Source: Betaproteobacteria bacterium UBA931 (GTDB taxonomy: Bacteria > Pseudomonadota > Gammaproteobacteria > Burkholderiales > Casimicrobiaceae). From it: 12,118 nucleotides of DNA. This document shows, one piece after another, positions 1 to 5,265 of this stretch. Position 1 is the stretch's first letter, and the number at the start of each line of letters is the position of its first letter. The notes beneath the pieces were generated by a model, which did not search any database, was not told the origin of the DNA, and saw only the letters and a list, made by a program, of their open reading frames with translations. Both the position numbers and the translations under genes were made by a program. Location of the stretch: positions 1-12,118 of the forward strand of contig DBDN01000089.1 of assembly GCA_002293615.1 (NCBI GenBank), read 5' to 3'.

Positions 1-317
1 GGCTATGCGCCATCATCGCCGGTGCCGGCGGCGCCGCACATTTACCGGGTATGCTCGCCTCGAAGACAACCGTACCCGTGCTTGGCGTACCCGTACAATC
101 AAAAGCGTTGTCCGGGCTGGATTCACTGCTCTCCATCGTGCAAATGCCCAAAGGCGTTCCTGTGGCCACTTTTGCGATCGGCGCTGCCGGCGCTGCCAAC
201 GCCGCGCTTTTTGCCGTATCACTGCTCGCATTGCATGATCAAAAATTGGCAACTGCGTTGGCCGACTTTCGTAACAAGCAAACCAGCGATATTTTGAATA
301 CTCAATTACCCGACTGA
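1..317 (+). CDS. purE: PurE, N5-carboxyaminoimidazole ribonucleotide mutase (3' part)
   Basis: PurE catalyses the rearrangement of N5-CAIR to CAIR in de novo purine synthesis, in the cytoplasm. Only the C-terminal ~104 codons are present. The reading frame enters at base 3 with no start codon for the true N-terminus, and it stops with TGA at 315-317. The visible part contains the family signature GAGGAAHLPGM, then PVLGVPVQSKALSGLDSLL, SIVQMPKGVPVAT and AIGAAGAANAALFA, all typical of class I bacterial PurE. Full-length PurE is about 160-170 residues, so roughly a third lies upstream. purK, the usual partner for a class I enzyme, does not follow: the next gene on this strand is a tRNA. purK could be upstream or elsewhere. 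Identification is firm from the motifs. Confidence 0.95.
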   Translation, partial: LCAIIAGAGGAAHLPGMLASKTTVPVLGVPVQSKALSGLDSLLSIVQMPKGVPVATFAIGAAGAANAALFAVSLLALHDQKLATALADFRNKQTSDILNTQLPD

Positions 318-510
318 ATTTATCGGCCGAAAAATCTACCAAATTCAGAATATTGCTTTTAACATATTCATTTTTCTCAAGAAAATCCGTTGTCATTTTA
401 CGTAATTTACGACACCAAAAAATTTTTTGACGATTTTTATTTTTTCTTTATTTTCAAGTAATTAAATTTCTTTTAGAGACTTTGTCGAGAAGCCGATCAC
501 CGCTTTCGCA

Positions 511-540
511 TTGCTCTAACCAGCGCACTGCGGTTAGAAT
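511..540 (+). promoter_or_regulatory. Probable promoter of tRNA-Val
   Basis: TTGCTC at 511-516 (-35-like) and TAGAAT at 535-540 (5 of 6 matches to the -10 consensus) are separated by 18 bp. Transcription would start near 547, giving a short leader before the tRNA at 565. An inverted repeat, CTAACC (516-521) and GGTTAG (532-537), fills most of the spacer. The rest of the purE-tRNA gap (318-510) is AT-rich. It holds the A6T6 palindrome at 416-429 and no convincing gene. Confidence 0.5.
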
Positions 541-564
541 TCGAGTTCCTGTCTGGGTTCGCTT

Positions 565-639
565 GGGCGGTTAGCTCAGCGGTAGAGCATTGCCTTCACA
601 CGGCAGGGGCCACTGGTTCGATCCCAGTATCGCCCACCA
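565..639 (+). tRNA. tRNA-Val, anticodon CAC
   Basis: This tRNA reads GUG valine codons. The whole cloverleaf can be drawn. The acceptor arm GGGCGGT (565-571) pairs with ATCGCCC, with one G-T pair. The D stem is GCTC/GAGC. The anticodon stem is TTGCC/GGCAG around the seven-base loop TTCACAC, so the anticodon is CAC. The T arm carries GGTTCGATCCC. The discriminator base is A (636), and the CCA end is encoded at 637-639. It is followed at once by an intrinsic terminator, so it is a single-tRNA transcription unit. Confidence 0.97.
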
Positions 640-651
640 AAATAGAACCAA

Positions 652-684
652 GGGCTATGTGTTTATCGCATAGCCCTTTTTTTT
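652..684 (+). terminator. Intrinsic terminator of tRNA-Val
   Basis: GGGCTATGTG (652-661) pairs with CGCATAGCCC (667-676) around a five-base loop, with one internal T-G pair. Eight T residues follow at 677-684. This is a textbook Rho-independent terminator for the plus strand. Read on the minus strand, the same stem lies just beyond the end of suhB, but its T-run there is poor, so any role in ending suhB transcription would be secondary. Confidence 0.92.
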
Positions 685-707
685 GCCCAACAAACCGGAA
701 TTGTTTT

Positions 708-1502
708 TTATTTTTTCAAGTACGGTGACAGCAGGCTCAACAATTGCGCAAAAATTTTCGGATTTGCCGCAATGACTTCGCCGCCGAATAAAAAATCTTC
801 TTTGTCATGGAAATCGTTGATCAACCCGCCGGCTTCTTGCACCAGTAAGCTACCCGCCGCAACATCCCATGGGTGCAGCCCCAGTTCAAAAAAACCGTCG
901 TAATAACCGGCAGCGACATACGCCAAATCCAATGCCGCAGCACCCGGACGACGTAAGCCCGCCGTACTGCGGAAAAGCGCCCCCATCATTTCCAGATAAG
1001 TGTTGACCGTAGTGCTTTCACGAAATGGAAAGCCGGTTCCAATGAGCGTATCGCGCAAATATATCCGGCGGGAAACGCGAATCCGGCGATCGTTCAAGAA
1101 AGCGCCGCTACCACGCGACGCCGTAAAAAGATCATTTCGAACCGGATCAAAAACCACTGCGTGCTGTACTTGATGCTGCGTTGCCAGTGCGATGGAAACG
1201 CAATACTGTGGAAACCCGTGCAGAAAATTGGCGGTGCCGTCGAGCGGATCGATAATCCATTTCTGCTCGGCCTGCGGATTGACTCCAGACGCTGTTCCTT
1301 CTTCGGCAAGAAAACCGTGCTGCGGGTAAGCGCTGTGCAAAATATCGATAATCGCTTCCTCCGCCATTTTGTCGATTTCGCTGACAAAATCGTTGTGCCC
1401 TTTGCTCTGAACCGCTAACCGCTCGATATCGCGTGAACCGCGAATAATAATATCGCCGGCGCGACGCGCGGCTTTTACAGCAATCGTAAGAATGGGATGC
1501 AT
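708..1502 (-). CDS. suhB: SuhB, inositol-1-monophosphatase family
   Basis: This is a 264-residue Mg-dependent, Li-sensitive-type phosphatase that hydrolyses myo-inositol phosphates. In E. coli SuhB also acts in rRNA transcription antitermination, and that role is inferred here, not seen. Length matches the family (about 260-270). The metal-site residues are in order: EE at 67-68, motif WIIDPLDGTANF at 82-93 with Asp85 and Asp88, and the second motif HPWDVAAGSLLVQEAGG at 210-226 with Asp213. The ATG at 1502 fits the usual N-terminus (MHPILTIAVKAARRAG). The ribosome-binding site is weak (GAGA). The gene stands alone, diverging from guaC and converging on tRNA-Val. Confidence 0.95.
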   Translation of the reverse strand: MHPILTIAVKAARRAGDIIIRGSRDIERLAVQSKGHNDFVSEIDKMAEEAIIDILHSAYPQHGFLAEEGTASGVNPQAEQKWIIDPLDGTANFLHGFPQYCVSIALATQHQVQHAVVFDPVRNDLFTASRGSGAFLNDRRIRVSRRIYLRDTLIGTGFPFRESTTVNTYLEMMGALFRSTAGLRRPGAAALDLAYVAAGYYDGFFELGLHPWDVAAGSLLVQEAGGLINDFHDKEDFLFGGEVIAANPKIFAQLLSLLSPYLKK

Positions 1503-1528
1503 AGAAATTTCTCAAATTTAATCTTCTT

Positions 1529-1557
1529 ATTCTACCGTTTTCCCCCAATGTTGGCAG
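1529..1557 (-). promoter_or_regulatory. Candidate suhB promoter
   Basis: On the minus strand TAGAAT (1534-1529) is a good -10. It lies 17 bp downstream of CTGCCA (1557-1552), which matches TTGACA at four positions. It sits in the suhB/guaC divergent gap, about 30 bp before the suhB start. Found by eye only; the -35 is weak. Confidence 0.3.
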
Positions 1558-1607
1558 CAATAGCGCATTAAAAACATTTCATTACGTTGCCCAAAGTAAC
1601 ACCATTT

Positions 1608-1637
1608 TTCAGGGCTCTTATTTTTTTATCTTATAAT
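1608..1637 (+). promoter_or_regulatory. Candidate guaC promoter (consensus -10)
   Basis: A perfect TATAAT lies at 1632-1637, about 60 bp before the guaC start. The best -35 with suitable spacing (18 bp) is TTCAGG at 1608-1613, which is poor. The -10 call is therefore stronger than the promoter as a whole, and an activator or other context may compensate. The transcript would begin near 1644, just before a small hairpin (1647-1665). Confidence 0.4.
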
Positions 1638-1681
1638 TACCATGAACTGACTGAGGAAACGTCAGCAAGTGTTTTTTTCTT

Positions 1682-1687
1682 GGAAGG
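1682..1687 (+). promoter_or_regulatory. Ribosome-binding site that fixes the guaC start
   Basis: GGAAGG at 1682-1687 lies 8 bases before the ATG at 1696. An in-frame GTG at 1669 would add nine residues, but it has no comparable site and would place this Shine-Dalgarno sequence inside the gene. Confidence 0.8.
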
Positions 1688-1695
1688 AAAAAAGG

Positions 1696-2736
1696 ATGCG
1701 CATCGAAAACGAAATCAAGCTCGACTTCAAGGATGTACTGATCCGTCCGAAACGTTCGACAATGCATACGCGCTCAATCGTTGACACTTTGAGAGAATTT
1801 ACCTTTCGTCACGTCGACTATCCTTATCATGGGTTTCCTATCATTGCCGCCAATATGGACACCATTGGTACGTTCGAAATGGCCAAAGCGCTTGCCGGTC
1901 GCAACTTTGCCACAGCGCTGCATAAACATTACGACGCCGAAGAATACATCGCCTTTTTCCGAACGTTACCCGAAAATACCGCAGTATTCTACTCGCTCGG
2001 AATCACCGAACATGATGAGGCCAAACTGGAAAAAGTCATGGGCGACCTCGATAAAAAATTACGTTATGTCTGTATTGATGTCGCAAATGGTTATACTGAA
2101 AAATTCGTCAACTTCGTCCATAAAATCCGCCAGAAGTACCCGCATATCGTGCTGATGGCAGGCAATGTCGTTACCGGCGAAATGACCGAAGAACTCATCC
2201 TTTCCGGCGCCGATATCGTTAAAGTGGGTATTGGCCCCGGTTCGGTATGTACAACACGCAAAATGACCGGTATCGGCTATCCGCAGCTTTCCGCCATCAT
2301 TGAGTGCGCCGATGCCGCGCACGGATTAGCAGGACACATTTGTGCCGACGGCGGCTGCACGGCGGTCGGCGATATTGCCAAGGCGTTCGGCGGCGGTGCG
2401 GATTTTGTCATGCTCGGCGGCATGTTCGCCGGTCACGACGAATGCGGCGGCGAAACCATCGAAAAAGATGGCAAACTGTTCAAGCGCTTTTATGGTATGA
2501 GCAGCAAAACCGCGATGGATCAATATTCGGGCGGAGTCGCGCCCTACCGCGCCGCCGAAGGCAAGGAAACGCTCGTCCCCCACCGCGGGGCAGTCGAACA
2601 TACTATGCTCGATATTATGGGCGGTGTTCGCTCCGCATGTACTTATGTCGGCGCCCGGCGCCTGCGCGAATTTTCCAAACGCACAACGTTCGTACGTGTC
2701 TCACAGCAGTTAAACGAAGTGTTTGGGAAAGATTGA
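1696..2736 (+). CDS. guaC: GMP reductase GuaC
   Basis: GuaC reduces GMP to IMP with NADPH and releases ammonia, linking guanine to adenine nucleotide pools. The protein has 346 residues from the ATG at 1696, matching the E. coli enzyme (about 347), and it opens MRIENEIKLDFKDVLIRPKR, very close to E. coli GuaC. Visible features are the substrate-site segment AANMDTIGTF (51-60), CIDVANGY (126-133), AGNVVTGEM (155-163), and the catalytic loop GIGPGSVCTTR with Cys185 and Thr187, which separates it functionally from IMP dehydrogenase. No CBS domains are present, again as in GuaC. It stands alone on its strand, with suhB divergent upstream and thiD convergent downstream. The leader holds a small hairpin followed by a T-run. 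I see no purine riboswitch. Confidence 0.96.
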   Translation: MRIENEIKLDFKDVLIRPKRSTMHTRSIVDTLREFTFRHVDYPYHGFPIIAANMDTIGTFEMAKALAGRNFATALHKHYDAEEYIAFFRTLPENTAVFYSLGITEHDEAKLEKVMGDLDKKLRYVCIDVANGYTEKFVNFVHKIRQKYPHIVLMAGNVVTGEMTEELILSGADIVKVGIGPGSVCTTRKMTGIGYPQLSAIIECADAAHGLAGHICADGGCTAVGDIAKAFGGGADFVMLGGMFAGHDECGGETIEKDGKLFKRFYGMSSKTAMDQYSGGVAPYRAAEGKETLVPHRGAVEHTMLDIMGGVRSACTYVGARRLREFSKRTTFVRVSQQLNEVFGKD

Positions 2737-2775
2737 CGGCCATAAAGATTGTTGCCTTTGCCTTAAAAGCGCCCG

Positions 2776-2792
2776 TTGCCGCACCGCGGCAA
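2776..2792. terminator. Hairpin between convergent guaC and thiD
   Basis: TTGCCGC (2776-2782) and GCGGCAA (2786-2792) form a perfect 7-bp stem with a three-base loop, between the end of guaC (2736) and the end of thiD (2813). No proper T-run follows on the plus strand. On the minus strand a TTTT occurs about ten bases beyond the stem. It may serve as a weak bidirectional terminator or as a 3'-end stabiliser. Confidence 0.4.
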
Positions 2793-2812
2793 TCTCTCCC
2801 ATTTCACCTCAA

Positions 2813-3610
2813 TCACCACCATTGATAAAAATGATGCAGCGGCCCGATGCCGCTGCCGACCTCCAACTTATGCGCGTTTTCCAGCGCGCCGGTCAGCCAA
2901 ATTTTGGCTTTGTGGATGGCTTCCGGCCAGTTATCGCAACGTGGCCGCAATGCCGCCAGCGCCGCCGACAGCGTACATCCTGTCCCATGCGTATTTTTCC
3001 CCATAATACGCGGTGAAATAAAACGCTTTTCACCATCGGGCGTGATCAGCCAGTCCGGGCTTTCCTCATTCTGCAAATGGCCGCCTTTCATCAGCACAGC
3101 ACGCGCGCCCGCGTTGATTAACGCTTTGCCTTGCGCGCAAATCGTTTCTTCGTCATGCGCAACTTCCGTTTGCAACAACGCAGCGGCTTCGGGAAGGTTG
3201 GGCGTGATTAAATCTGCTAACGGCATTAAACGCTCGCGCATGGCACCAATGGCATCTCCGCCAAGCAAAACATCGCCGCCTTTGGCAACCATCACGGTGT
3301 CGAGCACAAACACCGGCGGGCGATAATGTTCGATGCACCGGGCAACAGTCTCGATAACATCAGTGTTGGCAAGCATGCCGCATTTCACGCTGTCAATACG
3401 AATATCGTCAAACACCGCTTCGCATTGCGCCCGGACAAAATCCGGCGCAATGGCAAGCACACCGCGCACGCCCTGCGTGTTTTGCGCGGTCAGTGCCGTA
3501 ATTACCGATGCGCCGTAAGCGCCGAGCGCCGAAAATGTTTTGATATCCGCCTGAATCCCGGCGCCGCCGCCGGAATCGGAGCCGGCAATAGTCAACGCAT
3601 TCACGATCAT
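2813..3610 (-). CDS. thiD: ThiD, hydroxymethylpyrimidine (phosphate) kinase
   Basis: ThiD phosphorylates 4-amino-5-hydroxymethyl-2-methylpyrimidine and then its monophosphate, giving the pyrimidine diphosphate used by ThiE. The 265-residue length is normal for the ribokinase-like family. Motifs include the pyrimidine-binding N-terminus AGSDSGGGAGIQAD (9-22), TPNLPE (136-141), KGGH (175-178) and the anion-hole/catalytic segment KNTHGTGCTLS (205-215) with Cys212. The chosen ATG at 3610 overlaps the thiE stop as TGATG, typical of translational coupling. A GTG directly before it (3613) would add one residue. It is the last gene of thiM-thiE-thiD. No fused ThiE domain is present. Confidence 0.95.
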   Translation of the reverse strand: MIVNALTIAGSDSGGGAGIQADIKTFSALGAYGASVITALTAQNTQGVRGVLAIAPDFVRAQCEAVFDDIRIDSVKCGMLANTDVIETVARCIEHYRPPVFVLDTVMVAKGGDVLLGGDAIGAMRERLMPLADLITPNLPEAAALLQTEVAHDEETICAQGKALINAGARAVLMKGGHLQNEESPDWLITPDGEKRFISPRIMGKNTHGTGCTLSAALAALRPRCDNWPEAIHKAKIWLTGALENAHKLEVGSGIGPLHHFYQWW

Positions 3611-4269
3611 CACGCACCATCCACTTTCTCACGCAACGCGCGTGTGGCTTGCGCAGGGTTTTGTTGCCCGCAAATGGCCGACACCACAGCGATCCCTTCC
3701 ACACCACATCGCAATACGTCGCCGACCGTTTCGGCCGTAATACCGCCAATGGCAACCGCCGGCAAACACTTCCGGCTGACAAGATCAGCGAGCTTTCCCA
3801 AACCCAACGCAGGCGGCGCGTTGCGTTTGGATTGTGTCGGATAAACCGGGCCGACGCCGAGATAATCAACGACATCCGGCACAGTCTTCATCTGCCCGAC
3901 GTTGGATACCGACAAGCCCAGCCATTTTTTCGTTCCAATCATGGCGCGCACCGACTCAGCGGGTAAATCATTTTGCCCGATATGCACGCCATCTGCGTCA
4001 ATCGCCAGCGCCACATCAACATGATCGTTGACAATCAACGGTATACAATAAGATGTTAACGCTTCTTTCAACACCAGCCCCGCTTCGTACCACTCGCGTT
4101 TTTCCATCGCTTCGGCGCGCAACTGAATCATCGTGACGCCATTTTCCGCTGCCGCCACGGCGGTAGCCACCATGCCCTTCCGGCCGCCGCACAGCACGGG
4201 ATCCAAAACCAAATATAGGCTTAAATCAAGCGTGCTCATTTTCGCATTCTGTGTTCCTATACCCTGCAT
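3610..4269 (-). CDS. thiE: ThiE, thiamine-phosphate synthase
   Basis: ThiE joins hydroxymethylpyrimidine diphosphate to thiazole phosphate to make thiamine phosphate. From the ATG at 4269 it has 219 residues in the expected TIM-barrel order: LYLVLDP (18-24), MIQLR (47-51), LIVNDHVDVAL (78-88), GVHIGQND (94-101), GLSVSN (118-123), GVGPVYPT (138-145), AIGGI (173-177) and the C-terminal GIAVVSAI. The metal-site aspartates of the NDH and GQND motifs are kept (Asp82, Asp101), as are Ser120 and Lys148. The Q-x-R-x-K motif reads QLRAE, so Glu53 replaces the usual Lys. The start follows from a strong Shine-Dalgarno sequence. A second ATG at 4239 (209 residues) is possible and would shorten the overlap with thiM from 44 to 14 bp. 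Family identity is certain; the start is fairly sure. Confidence 0.93.
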   Translation of the reverse strand: MQGIGTQNAKMSTLDLSLYLVLDPVLCGGRKGMVATAVAAAENGVTMIQLRAEAMEKREWYEAGLVLKEALTSYCIPLIVNDHVDVALAIDADGVHIGQNDLPAESVRAMIGTKKWLGLSVSNVGQMKTVPDVVDYLGVGPVYPTQSKRNAPPALGLGKLADLVSRKCLPAVAIGGITAETVGDVLRCGVEGIAVVSAICGQQNPAQATRALREKVDGA

Positions 4270-5059
4270 CTTCGTACTCCTTGAGATTATCCGGATTGAT
4301 TTTATAAAGCGCATCAATGAAATATGGCACAAACGAACCCGGCCCGGCTGCGCTTTTGGCTGCAACGCCCCCTGACAAAGCGACGATAGCACAAGCCGAA
4401 GCCACGGCATCGAGCATGTGCTCCTTCTGCGCACAAAAAGCGGCGACAACGGCCGACAACGCACAACCCGTCCCCACCACACGCGTCATCAAAACATCGC
4501 CGTAAGCCAGTGACCATGTTTTCGTGCCATCGGTCACATAATCGGTTTTACCCGTCACCGCAACAATGGTTTGATTTTTCTTCGCCAACTGCCGCGCCGC
4601 CTCCAGCGCCGCCTCGGAACTGTCCGTTGAATCGGCACCCCGTCCCAAGGTATCATATCCGGTCAACGCGAGAATTTCGGAGGCATTGCCGCGAACAGCG
4701 GCAGGGCTCAACGACAGCAATTCCTGCACAAACTGGCGTCGATAACCGAGCGCGCCGACCGCAACCGGATCAAGCACCCAGGGAACTCCCGATTGATTTG
4801 CGGCGACAACTGCTGTGCGCATCGCGCGCGCGCGTTCCGGATAAAGCGTGCCGACGTTAATCAGCAGCGCGTCCGCAATCGGGGAAAATTCTGACACCTC
4901 CTGCTCGGCAACCACCATCGCCGGCGACGCGCCAATGGCCAGCACGACGTTTGCGGTAATCTCCTGCACGACTTCATTGGTCAAACAATGCACCAGCGGC
5001 GGCCTGACACGCAACTGCGCCAGACGCTCGGCGATTTTGAATAATGGGAAAGGTTCCAT
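4226..5059 (-). CDS. thiM: ThiM, hydroxyethylthiazole kinase
   Basis: ThiM phosphorylates salvaged 4-methyl-5-(2-hydroxyethyl)thiazole with ATP, supplying ThiE. The protein has 277 residues. The usual length is about 260-270, and the last ~20 residues (after YKINPDNLKEY) look like a non-conserved tail overlapping thiE. Motifs in order are CLTNEVVQEITANVVLAIGASPAM (25-48, substrate site), VLDPVAVGALGYR (95-107), RGNASEI (123-129), VTGKTDYVTDG (168-178) and VVGTGCALSA (194-203) with catalytic Cys199. The start is the ATG at 5059, with AGGAGG only three bases upstream, an unusually short spacing. That site is part of a riboswitch-controlled hairpin. It is the first gene of the thiM-thiE-thiD salvage operon, so its translation probably sets expression of the coupled genes. 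I see no de novo thiazole or pyrimidine genes (thiC, thiG, thiS) here. Confidence 0.95.
   Translation of the reverse strand: MEPFPLFKIAERLAQLRVRPPLVHCLTNEVVQEITANVVLAIGASPAMVVAEQEVSEFSPIADALLINVGTLYPERARAMRTAVVAANQSGVPWVLDPVAVGALGYRRQFVQELLSLSPAAVRGNASEILALTGYDTLGRGADSTDSSEAALEAARQLAKKNQTIVAVTGKTDYVTDGTKTWSLAYGDVLMTRVVGTGCALSAVVAAFCAQKEHMLDAVASACAIVALSGGVAAKSAAGPGSFVPYFIDALYKINPDNLKEYEDAGYRNTECENEHA
4277..4282 (-). promoter_or_regulatory. Ribosome-binding site for thiE inside thiM
   Basis: On the minus strand AAGGAG (4282-4277) lies seven bases before the ATG at 4269, within the last codons of thiM. The alternative ATG at 4239 has only AGGA about 14 bases away. The stronger and better-spaced site favours 4269 as the thiE start. 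Confidence 0.7.
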
Positions 5060-5105
5060 GTTCCTCCTACTTCTTCGATTAAGAAGCCATGCCGACGGAG
5101 GAACC
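5060..5105 (-). promoter_or_regulatory. Shine-Dalgarno sequestering hairpin of the thiM riboswitch
   Basis: On the minus strand GTTCCTCC (5104-5097) is an exact complement of GGAGGAAC (5067-5060), the thiM Shine-Dalgarno region touching the ATG. Between them lies a second perfect hairpin, CTTCTT/AAGAAG (5086-5081 with 5075-5070, loop AATCG). No T-run follows, so this looks like a translational expression platform, not a terminator. A separate AT-rich hairpin (5131-5123 with 5115-5105) links it to the aptamer. Confidence 0.75.
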
Positions 5106-5130
5106 GAAAATACAGCGATAGACTGTTTTC

Positions 5131-5208
5131 GCGACTTCCCTACGCTGGCACAACCCAGATCAGGTGTTACGGGTTTACTCTCAGCCTATATCAGGCACCC
5201 CGAGTCAG
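5131..5208 (-). promoter_or_regulatory. TPP (THI-box) riboswitch aptamer
   Basis: The minus strand matches the thiamine pyrophosphate aptamer almost base for base: CTCGGGGTGCC at the 5' side, the pyrimidine-binding CTGAGA (5184-5179), ACCC, then CCTGATCTGG (5164-5155), and the closing GCGTAGGGAAG (5145-5135). The closing P1 helix can be drawn as GACT (5206-5203) with AGTC (5136-5133). High TPP should lower translation of thiM and of the coupled thiE and thiD. This fits a salvage operon and resembles the E. coli thiM leader. Confidence 0.97.
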
Positions 5209-5214
5209 AGCAGT

Positions 5215-5243
5215 ATTTTGAGAAGAGTTACTGATTTCGTCAA
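5215..5243 (-). promoter_or_regulatory. Probable promoter of the thiMED operon
   Basis: On the minus strand TTGACG (5243-5238, five of six matches) and CAAAAT (5220-5215, four of six) are spaced exactly 17 bp apart. The predicted start site is near 5208, the very first bases of the riboswitch aptamer, which supports the call. The -35 begins only a few bases after the T-run that ends the upstream amidohydrolase gene. Confidence 0.65.
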
Positions 5244-5244
5244 G

Positions 5245-5265
5245 AAAAAAGTACGCTTTTAAGCG
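5245..5265 (-). terminator. Weak terminator at the end of the amidohydrolase gene
   Basis: The minus-strand sequence CGCTTAAAAGCG (5265-5254) folds into a small hairpin that includes the stop codon TAA (5261-5259). After TAC it is followed by six T residues (5250-5245). The stem is only about four to five base pairs, so termination may be partial and some transcripts may run into the thiM riboswitch. Confidence 0.45.

Noticed and set aside
13..396. 127-codon minus-strand frame across the purE end
   Set aside because: Most of it is antisense to conserved PurE and is Arg-rich shadow sequence. Only its first ~25 codons lie in the intergenic AT-rich region, with no supporting motif.
565..700. 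tRNA-Val as a mobile-element attachment site
   Set aside because: The tRNA is intact, no second copy of its 3' end occurs in the window, and no integrase gene is nearby.
1669..1695. GTG at 1669 as an earlier guaC start
   Set aside because: The ATG at 1696 has a well-placed GGAAGG and gives the standard GuaC N-terminus. The extra nine residues (MFFSWKEKR) have no family counterpart and derive from the ribosome-binding region.
2304..2825. 173-codon plus-strand frame overlapping guaC
   Set aside because: It is a +1/+2 shadow of guaC, with the Arg-rich composition expected from that frame. guaC is intact, so there is no frameshift to explain it.
3326..3844. 172-codon plus-strand open frame antisense to thiD/thiE
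   Set aside because: It is a shadow of two conserved minus-strand genes and has no protein features of its own. The same applies to the plus-strand frame 2847-3326.
4270..4482. Upstream extension of thiE to 4482
   Set aside because: The added residues are an out-of-frame reading of thiM codons with no ThiE similarity. The strong ribosome-binding site at 4282-4277 and the LYLVLDP motif place the start at 4269 or 4239.
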